Shown here: positions 1-4,387 of the stretch, in pieces
Numbering within the stretch: position 1 is the stretch's first letter
Layout of the letters: every line of letters begins with the position of its first letter
Assembly (NCBI GenBank): GCA_016219075.1
Contig: JACRCJ010000167.1
Span: 1 to 5,371 of the forward strand
Direction: 5' to 3'
Source of the DNA: Deltaproteobacteria bacterium
Lineage (GTDB): Bacteria; Desulfobacterota; GWC2-55-46
Length of the DNA: 5,371 bases
The notes under the pieces: model-generated
Told to the model about the DNA's origin: nothing
What the model saw: the letters and a program-made list of their open reading frames with translations, nothing else
Database searches by the model: none
Translations under genes and position numbers: made by a program

Positions 1-5
1 AAAAA

Positions 6-812
6 ATGGCATACAACATAAAGCTCGACATATTCGAAGGACCTCTCGACCTCCTTCTCCACCTCATAAAGAAAAACGAGGTGGACATATACGACATACC
101 GATAGCCGTAATCACGGAGCAGTATCTCGAGTATATCGACATAATGAAGGAGATGAACCTGGATTTCGCGGGCGAGTTCCTCGTCATGGCCGCCACCCTC
201 GTCCACATAAAGAGCAAGATGCTCCTGCCCGTGGACACGGCGGCCCCCGAGGAAGAGGAAGAGGGCTTTGACCCGAGGGAAGAACTCGTCAGAAGGCTCC
301 TTGAGTACCAGAGGTACAAAGAGGCGGCCAAAGACCTCGGTTCAAGGAACCTTCTCGGCAGGGATGTCTTCGCCAGAGGCGCTGGAGTCGACTTCGACGA
401 ACTCGTTGAAGGCGCCGGGCTGATGAGCGTGTCGGTATTCGACCTGATGGAGGCCTTGAAGGGGGTGCTTGCCAGGGCCCCGAAGGGACGGACTATTGAG
501 CTCACGGTAGAGAGATTCAAGATAGCCGACAAGATCAACTTCATCATGGAACGCCTGAACGCCGGGAAGAGCGCGACCTTCACTTCGCTCTTCGACGACG
601 ACGCCACAAGGGGCGAGATAGTAGTCACATTCCTCGCGATACTCGAGCTCTGCAAGCTCGTCCTTATAAAGGTGCATCAGACCGAGGACGGGGTCATCAG
701 GGTCTTCGTGCCCGCCCCGCTGCCCGGCGAGGAAAAGACCGGGGAAGAGTACGCGGCCCCCGCCGCCTCCGGAGAAGCTGAAAAAGAAGAGGCTCCGGAA
801 GAGACTGACTGA
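6..812 (+). CDS. scpA: Segregation and condensation protein A (ScpA, kleisin)
   Basis: ScpA is the kleisin subunit of the bacterial SMC-ScpA-ScpB condensin. It bridges the SMC heads and binds ScpB, acting on the nucleoid in chromosome segregation. The 268-residue product opens with the family hallmark FEGPLDLLLHLI (residues 10-21), followed by the helical N-terminal SMC-contacting region (to about residue 110, including VHIKSKMLLP at 66-75). A linker follows, then a C-terminal winged-helix region (about 170-235, with VVTFLAILELCKL) that in the family contacts the other SMC head. The last 30 residues are an acidic, Ala/Pro/Glu-rich tail. Length is normal for the family. The ATG at base 6 gives the expected N-terminus, but only five bases precede it, so its ribosome binding site cannot be judged. 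It is followed by scpB after 64 bases, in the same direction. Identity is very likely; the start is likely. Confidence 0.96.
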   Translation: MAYNIKLDIFEGPLDLLLHLIKKNEVDIYDIPIAVITEQYLEYIDIMKEMNLDFAGEFLVMAATLVHIKSKMLLPVDTAAPEEEEEGFDPREELVRRLLEYQRYKEAAKDLGSRNLLGRDVFARGAGVDFDELVEGAGLMSVSVFDLMEALKGVLARAPKGRTIELTVERFKIADKINFIMERLNAGKSATFTSLFDDDATRGEIVVTFLAILELCKLVLIKVHQTEDGVIRVFVPAPLPGEEKTGEEYAAPAASGEAEKEEAPEETD

Positions 813-813
813 C

Positions 814-842
814 CAGGCGGCCGCCTGAGAAGGCCGCGCGGC
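814..842. repeat. GC-rich palindromes between scpA and scpB
   Basis: Two bases after the scpA stop codon lies a perfect 14-base palindrome, CAGGCGGCCGCCTG (814-827). Five bases further on is a second perfect 10-base palindrome, GCCGCGCGGC (833-842). The two share GCGGCC/GGCCGC cores, so bases 817-822 can alternatively pair with 832-837. No T-run follows, so this is not a standard intrinsic terminator. It could form an RNA hairpin between the two cistrons, or be a double-stranded protein site; neither is shown. Confidence 0.6.
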
Positions 843-876
843 TCCCGTAATCCAAAACCGAAGAGGAAAGAGAGAG

Positions 877-1812
877 ATGTCAGATAAAGACAGCTTGAAA
901 CCCCTGATAGAGTCCCTGATATTCGCCTCCGAGGGAGCGCTTTCTCTCGACAGGCTCTCAAGCGTGCTTGAGGGAGAGGAGAGGGCGGTCGTAAAAGAGG
1001 CCGTCGAGGACCTCATCGAAGAGTACAAAAGCTCCGGGCGCGGCATCCTCATAGAGGAGGTGGCCGGCGGGTATCAGTTCAGGACAAACCCCGACAGCTC
1101 CCCGTGGCTCCGCAAGTTCTTCAAGATCGGGATGCAGAAGATAAGCAAGGCGGCGATGGAGAGCCTTGCCATCATAGCCTACAAGCAGCCAGCGACAAGG
1201 GGCGAACTCGAGGCGATAAGGGGGGTGGATTCCGGCGGGGTCCTTGCCACCCTCATGGAGAAGAGATTCATAAAGATAACCGGCAGGAAGGAAGTCCCCG
1301 GCAGGCCTGTCGTCTACGGCACCACCAGGGAGTTTCTTGAGACTTTCGACCTGAAAGACCTCTCGTGCCTGCCGAGCCTTAAGGACATTCAAAAGATGGA
1401 GGAAGAACATGCCGCCGAAACCCAGGGCTACGAAGGGGCAGCCGAGAGTACAGTCCAGGACCCAGTTCAAGACGAAACCAGCGACAATTCCGTCGTCAAA
1501 GACGACATTCAAGAAAGAAGCCCAGCCGAAGGCCGCACAGAAGAAGAGGAGCTGGACGAGGGAGGCGGAGAGAACCCCCGCGTCGAGGACCCCGACCGGG
1601 AAGGGTCCCCGGACGAAGGCCGCGGAGAGACCGTTGAAGAGGGTGAGGACAACGACCCGTTCGAAGGCGGCTTCGACGAAGAGCCTCCCGGCCGGGGAGG
1701 GCGCGGAAAGACTTCAGAAGATAATAGCCACGGCGGGGATAACGTCGAGGAGGAAGGCGGAGGAGCTGATACTCCAGGGGAGGGTGACGGTAAACCGGGA
1801 GACGGTAACTGA
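877..1812 (+). CDS. scpB: Segregation and condensation protein B (ScpB) with long acidic C-terminal tail
   Basis: ScpB binds the kleisin ScpA as a dimer of two winged-helix domains and completes the SMC condensin. Residues 1-80 form the first winged helix (LKPLIESLIFASEGALSL at 7-24) and about 90-155 the second, with the well-conserved stretch AMESLAIIAYKQPATRGE (93-110) and the GRPVVYGTT motif (142-150). Homology should end near SLPSLKDI-like residues 164-171. Typical ScpB is roughly 180-230 residues; this frame runs to 311. Residues 178-311 are low-complexity Glu/Asp/Gly/Pro and lie out of phase inside the next gene, with an overlap of 404 bases. The ATG at 877 is preceded by GAGG (863-866) and AG-rich sequence. 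The core identity is very likely. Whether the tail is functional or just the passive reading of rluB DNA, or whether an indel has removed the normal stop, is open. Confidence 0.93.
   Translation: MSDKDSLKPLIESLIFASEGALSLDRLSSVLEGEERAVVKEAVEDLIEEYKSSGRGILIEEVAGGYQFRTNPDSSPWLRKFFKIGMQKISKAAMESLAIIAYKQPATRGELEAIRGVDSGGVLATLMEKRFIKITGRKEVPGRPVVYGTTREFLETFDLKDLSCLPSLKDIQKMEEEHAAETQGYEGAAESTVQDPVQDETSDNSVVKDDIQERSPAEGRTEEEELDEGGGENPRVEDPDREGSPDEGRGETVEEGEDNDPFEGGFDEEPPGRGGRGKTSEDNSHGGDNVEEEGGGADTPGEGDGKPGDGN
1398..1402 (+). promoter_or_regulatory. Strong ribosome binding site of rluB inside scpB
   Basis: GGAGG stands six bases before the ATG at 1409, an ideal Shine-Dalgarno sequence and spacing. 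It lies within scpB codons 174-176, so rluB initiation occurs inside the translated scpB message and is probably coupled to scpB translation. This site is the main argument for choosing 1409 as the rluB start. Confidence 0.75.
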
Positions 1813-2413
1813 GCTGGGGGCCAAGGCCGACCCCTCGAAAGACAGGATAACGGTTGACGGAAAACTGATATCCTCAAGCGGCCCGAAGATATATGTGATT
1901 CTGAACAAGCCGAAGGGATACATAAGCTCGGTATCGGACCCGGAGAACAGGCCCGTGGTAGTAGACCTTTTAACGAAGGTCAAGGGCAGGGTCTACCCGG
2001 TCGGGAGGCTCGATTACGACGCCGAAGGGGTGCTCCTCCTTACCAACGACGGCGAGTTCTCCAACAAGCTCATACACCCGAACTTCAAGGTGGCGAAGAA
2101 GTACCTCGTAAAGGTAAGAGATGTCCCCTCGAAAGAGGATATGGACAAGCTTGAGAAAGGCGTCTGGCTCGATGACGGAAAGACACTGCCCGCGAAGGCG
2201 CACCTTGTAAGGCAGACCAAGGAGAACTCCTGGATAGAGCTTACGGTCTTCGAGGGAAGGAACAGGCTTGTGAAAAGGATGTGCCAGGCGGTCGGGCACC
2301 CCGTGGCCAAGCTCCAGAGGGTCGAGTTCGCGGGCATAAGGCTCGGGAACATGAAGCCCGGAGATTGGCGGTTTCTCACCCCCGCCGAGATAGAGCGCCT
2401 GAAGGCGCTCTGA
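1409..2413 (+). CDS. rluB: 23S rRNA pseudouridine synthase, RluB/RsuA family, with basic N-terminal extension
   Basis: This family isomerises one specific uridine in rRNA to pseudouridine; RluB acts on helix 89-90 region U2605 of 23S rRNA in E. coli. An S4 RNA-binding domain is visible at about residues 99-152 (ERLQKIIATAGITSRRKAEE). The catalytic domain follows, with the RsuA-family motif GRLDYDAEGVLLLTNDGE (199-216); Asp202 is the predicted nucleophile. The C-terminal motif is EGRNRLVKRM (282-291). Residues 1-98 are an added low-complexity Lys/Arg/Thr/Ala/Pro segment, which makes the protein 334 residues against about 240 for the core family. The ATG at 1409 has a perfect GGAGG site; a TTG at 1634 with GGAG six bases upstream is a weaker alternative that would remove most of the extension. 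In the extension, about 80% of codons end in G or C by hand count, which supports real coding in this frame. Which exact uridine is modified cannot be told here. Confidence 0.92.
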   Translation: MPPKPRATKGQPRVQSRTQFKTKPATIPSSKTTFKKEAQPKAAQKKRSWTREAERTPASRTPTGKGPRTKAAERPLKRVRTTTRSKAASTKSLPAGEGAERLQKIIATAGITSRRKAEELILQGRVTVNRETVTELGAKADPSKDRITVDGKLISSSGPKIYVILNKPKGYISSVSDPENRPVVVDLLTKVKGRVYPVGRLDYDAEGVLLLTNDGEFSNKLIHPNFKVAKKYLVKVRDVPSKEDMDKLEKGVWLDDGKTLPAKAHLVRQTKENSWIELTVFEGRNRLVKRMCQAVGHPVAKLQRVEFAGIRLGNMKPGDWRFLTPAEIERLKAL

Positions 2414-2437
2414 GCGGGCCGTTCTTCAACAGCCCGC
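2392..2437 (+). repeat. Tandem GC-rich hairpins across the rluB stop codon
   Basis: The last rluB codons form an exact 8-bp stem: AGAGCGCC (2392-2399), loop TGAA, GGCGCTCT (2404-2411), reaching into the TGA stop. Three bases later GCGGGC (2414-2419) can pair with GCCCGC (2432-2437) around a 12-base loop. No T-tract follows either stem, so full intrinsic termination is doubtful. A partial terminator, or an RNA-stabilising structure between rluB and the glycosylase gene, is possible. The second stem ends 13 bases before the glycosylase ATG and could limit access to its start. Confidence 0.55.
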
Positions 2438-2450
2438 CGGGATACACCGC

Positions 2451-3110
2451 ATGAAAAAGAGACCTTCCGCGCCCGCGCTTTTAAAAGAGTACTACCGGAG
2501 CCTCCTTACAAGCTTCGGCCCGCAGGGCTGGTGGCCGGGCCGTACCCGCTTCGAGGTCATCGTCGGGGCCATACTCACCCAGAACACCTCATGGACGAAT
2601 GTAGAGAAGGCCATCCGTAACCTCAGGAAGGACCGCCTACTCACTCCCGGAAGACTCCACGCCGCGGAAGTATCAAGGCTCGCCTCCCTCATAAGGCCGG
2701 CCGGGTACTTCAACATCAAGGCCGGGCGGCTCAGGAACTTCACCTCTTTTCTCTTCAAAGACTGCGGCGGAAGCCTCGATCAACTCTTCAGGAAAGACCC
2801 CGCGACTCTGCGCAGAGAGCTCCTCGCGGTAAACGGCGTCGGCCCGGAGACGGCTGACTCCATCATGCTCTACGCCGCCGGGAAACCCGAGTTCGTCATC
2901 GACGCGTATACGAAGAGGATATTCTCGCGCCACGGGTTTACAAGCCCTGATACCGGCTACGACGAGATAAAAACACTCTTCATGGATAACCTCCCCAGGG
3001 ACGCCGCCCTCTTTAACGAGTACCACGCGCTCATCGTCAAGACCGCCAAAGACTACTGCAAGACGAAAAACCCGCTCTGTGACGAGTGCCCGCTGAAGGG
3101 GTACCTGTAA
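2451..3110 (+). CDS. Endonuclease III-family DNA glycosylase (MagIII/MpgII-like, HhH-GPD)
   Basis: HhH-GPD glycosylases excise damaged bases to start base excision repair. The 219-residue product has the family N-terminal stretch FEVIVGAILTQNTSW (34-48), a helix-hairpin-helix at about 123-143 (LLAVNGVGPETADSIMLYA), and the catalytic Asp151 in VIDAYTKR. The lysine used by bifunctional endonuclease III (K120 of E. coli Nth) is replaced by Glu133. This favours a lyase-free glycosylase such as the 3-methyladenine enzymes MagIII or MpgII over a true Nth. The C-terminal iron-sulfur loop has Cys203-x6-Cys210-x2-Cys213, but the fourth position (x5 later) is Leu219, the last residue. The ATG follows rluB by 37 bases and has only a weak Shine-Dalgarno (GGGA), with two hairpins just upstream. 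It is likely the last gene of the scpA-led unit. Family is very likely; substrate is inferred. Confidence 0.88.
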   Translation: MKKRPSAPALLKEYYRSLLTSFGPQGWWPGRTRFEVIVGAILTQNTSWTNVEKAIRNLRKDRLLTPGRLHAAEVSRLASLIRPAGYFNIKAGRLRNFTSFLFKDCGGSLDQLFRKDPATLRRELLAVNGVGPETADSIMLYAAGKPEFVIDAYTKRIFSRHGFTSPDTGYDEIKTLFMDNLPRDAALFNEYHALIVKTAKDYCKTKNPLCDECPLKGYL

Positions 3111-3120
3111 GGGAAAGGGG

Positions 3121-3163
3121 GGGACAGGACCCCATCCTTTTACGGAAACCCTCCGCCTGTCCC
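3121..3163. repeat. Inverted repeat after the glycosylase gene
   Basis: GGGACAGG (3121-3128) and CCTGTCCC (3156-3163) are exact reverse complements, separated by 27 bases. Inside, GGGG (3120-3123) can also pair with CCCC (3130-3133), followed by ATCCTTTT, which gives a weak terminator-like shape. The element lies 10 bases past the glycosylase stop codon. It could be the transcript end of the upstream operon or one end of a REP-like repeat. Confidence 0.5.
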
Positions 3164-3240
3164 GTGCAAATGCGGAAAGTTCAGCGCTATTCTCCCCTCT
3201 GAAGCGCGGTTTGCAGGGTAAGGCTCGCAGTGCCGCTTTC

Positions 3241-3256
3241 ACGGCCTTGCGGCCGT
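3241..3256. repeat. Short hairpin ACGGCC-TTGC-GGCCGT
   Basis: An exact 6-bp stem closes a TTGC tetraloop, followed by TGGTTT. The following sequence is only modestly T-rich, so it is at best a weak intrinsic terminator for transcripts from the scpA-led unit. It stands six bases before the 11-bp hairpin at 3263, so the two could act together. Confidence 0.45.
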
Positions 3257-3262
3257 TGGTTT

Positions 3263-3294
3263 AAAATTCTCCGCCATAAATGACGGAGAATTTT
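3263..3294. terminator. 11-bp hairpin ending in TTTT (possible terminator)
   Basis: AAAATTCTCCG (3263-3273) pairs exactly with CGGAGAATTTT (3284-3294) around a 10-base loop. The A-run before and T-run after the CTCCG/CGGAG core give it the look of a bidirectional intrinsic terminator, which fits a site between the glycosylase and the lipoprotein gene. The core is short and the loop large, so termination may be weak. The right arm recurs at 3422-3432, where it contains the lipoprotein gene's ribosome binding site. Confidence 0.45.
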
Positions 3295-3373
3295 GATGGT
3301 AAGGAAGAATCATTTATATTTGCCACTCCTTGACCCAACGCTAAAGCGCCGGGATTGCGCAGCACCACACCCA

Positions 3374-3403
3374 TTCAAAAAAACCAGGGTTTTCTGCTAT
3401 AAT
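3374..3403 (+). promoter_or_regulatory. Sigma70-type promoter of the lipoprotein gene
   Basis: A perfect -10 box TATAAT (3398-3403) is preceded by TG one base upstream (3395-3396), making an extended -10. TTCAAA (3374-3379) is a 4-of-6 match to the -35 box with an 18-base spacer. Transcription would start near 3410, giving a leader of only about 20 bases before the lipoprotein start. This suggests the lipoprotein gene is transcribed on its own rather than by read-through from the scpA unit. Confidence 0.72.
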
Positions 3404-3431
3404 CTTACCGTTAAACGAAGACGGAGAATTT

Positions 3432-3872
3432 TTGGATATGGCGGTCATGGTTAAAAAGCGGATTTTAAGGGTCTTCGGCCCGCTCTGCCTGGTCTTTTTA
3501 ACGGGCTGCCAGCTTCTGCCGCTGGCCGCCTCCCCGATAGTCGTGAGCGGGGCCAGCGGGGGAGTCGCCTATACTTTGACGAACATAGCCTACAAGACCG
3601 TAAGTTTTCCAAGGGATAAGGTCGAGTCGTCTTTGAGGGGGGCGCTCAAAAAGATGGGTATAAAGGAGGGCGAGCGAAAGTCCTCCGACGGAGTCGTCAC
3701 CATCAACGCAAAGACCAAAAAGCTCAATATAGAGATCGAGCTTGAGCGGGTCACGCCGAAGACGACGCGGATAAAGGTAGACGCCAGGGAAGGCCTCTTC
3801 TTTAAAGACAAGGCCACCGCCGCTGAGATAATAACGCAGACTGAAAAGGGCCTTGAAGACAACGGGAAGTAG
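3432..3872 (+). CDS. Small secreted lipoprotein, DUF3568-like
   Basis: A lipoprotein of 146 residues. A basic N-terminus (KKR, 8-10), a hydrophobic stretch and the lipobox LTGC (23-26) predict signal peptidase II cleavage and lipidation at Cys26. Gln27 at +2 suggests outer-membrane sorting in a Gram-negative cell. The mature part has a small Gly/Ser/Ala-rich segment (35-46), then VAYTL and an alternating strand/helix domain of about 95 residues. The overall pattern resembles the DUF3568 family of small lipoproteins, whose function is unknown. The start may be TTG at 3432, five bases after GGAG (3423-3426), or ATG at 3438, eleven bases after it; ATG at 3447 lacks a good site. All keep the lipobox. 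Its own promoter lies directly upstream. It converges with the next gene across a 3-base gap. Confidence 0.82.
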   Translation: MDMAVMVKKRILRVFGPLCLVFLTGCQLLPLAASPIVVSGASGGVAYTLTNIAYKTVSFPRDKVESSLRGALKKMGIKEGERKSSDGVVTINAKTKKLNIEIELERVTPKTTRIKVDAREGLFFKDKATAAEIITQTEKGLEDNGK

Positions 3873-3875
3873 TCC

Positions 3876-4295
3876 CTAACCGGCGGGCCTTTTGTCTTTG
3901 TGCATGTACGCCGTTACGGTGGAGACGAGCGCGGGGAAGGAGACCAGGGCGCCTATGCCGACGAGGGCGGCCATGAACCTGTAGCCTATCTGCCACGACA
4001 GGATGAACGCGGCCACGCCTATGGGGAAAGAGGCGAAGATGGCGTTTTTCGCTATTATGTACCCCTCGAAGTCCATGCCCGTCGTGTCGTAAGACGGGGC
4101 GGTCAGGGCGGCCCTGTCCACGCTCCTGTCCGAGAGGTTCCTGGTCACAAGCAAAGTGACAACGGCCGCGAGGATGAAAAGACCGCCCTCGATCCAGAGC
4201 CTGTTGGCGAAAGACCGCACCCCTAAAGCCAAACAGACCGCCGTAAAGGGCTTTAATATGTAAAAATCGAAAAACCTTACCTTGCCGTACCCCAT
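3876..4295 (-). CDS. Small integral membrane protein, unknown function
   Basis: I do not recognise this 139-residue protein. It appears to have four membrane segments at about residues 11-28, 33-51, 84-103 and 106-130. A polar stretch (52-80) with several Asp and Arg residues separates the two pairs, and the C-terminus is basic (HKDKRP). No catalytic motif or signal peptide cleavage site is evident. The ATG has AAGGAG (bases 4310-4305) nine bases upstream, which supports both the start and the gene. It lies 92 bases downstream of the tRNA nucleotidyltransferase gene on the same strand and may be co-transcribed with it. That spacing alone does not link the functions. The stop codon faces that of the lipoprotein gene with three bases between. 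The gene is likely real; its role is unknown. Confidence 0.72.
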   Translation of the reverse strand: MGYGKVRFFDFYILKPFTAVCLALGVRSFANRLWIEGGLFILAAVVTLLVTRNLSDRSVDRAALTAPSYDTTGMDFEGYIIAKNAIFASFPIGVAAFILSWQIGYRFMAALVGIGALVSFPALVSTVTAYMHKDKRPAG

Positions 4296-4387
4296 CTATC
4301 ACTTCTCCTTTTAAAAGACGGCTGAAAAAGAGCCTCCCGTACCGGCTTTTCACAAAGCCCCGGCGGAAAGACCCCGTTAGCCGCGTA

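Larger units (their letters stand above)
3111..3431. other. Non-coding gap with inverted repeats and a promoter
   Basis: This 321-base gap separates the glycosylase from the lipoprotein gene. It holds an 8-base inverted repeat (3121-3163), a 6-bp hairpin (3241-3256), an 11-bp hairpin (3263-3294), a second direct copy of that hairpin's right arm (3420-3432), and a promoter (3374-3403). I see no tRNA, rRNA or recognisable structured RNA. The stretch from 3296 to 3451 is open as a 51-codon frame, but the product has no recognisable features. Local base composition from about 3258 to 3330 and 3370 to 3433 is more A+T-rich than the genes around it. Confidence 0.7.

Noticed and set aside
958..1512. 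184-codon open frame on the - strand opposite scpB
   Set aside because: It is antisense to the conserved winged-helix domains of ScpB and shows no family features of its own.
1509..1877. 122-codon open frame on the - strand, rich in Ser and Pro
   Set aside because: It lies opposite the scpB/rluB overlap. Its Ser/Pro composition is the antisense reading of the same GA/GG-rich low-complexity DNA, with no domain and no convincing ribosome site.
2673..3242. 189-codon open frame on the - strand across the glycosylase gene
   Set aside because: It is antisense to the well-supported HhH-GPD motifs and has no recognisable domain. It is open because the + strand gene uses G/C-ending codons.
3315..3320. 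TATATT considered as a second -10 box
   Set aside because: No acceptable -35 box lies 16-18 bases upstream, and it is far poorer than the extended TATAAT at 3398.
4344..4359. GGCTTT-TCAC-AAAGCC hairpin between the two - strand genes, considered as a terminator
   Set aside because: The stem is only 6 bp with three A-T pairs, and on the - strand it is followed by GGTACGGG, not a T-run. It was not strong enough to call.
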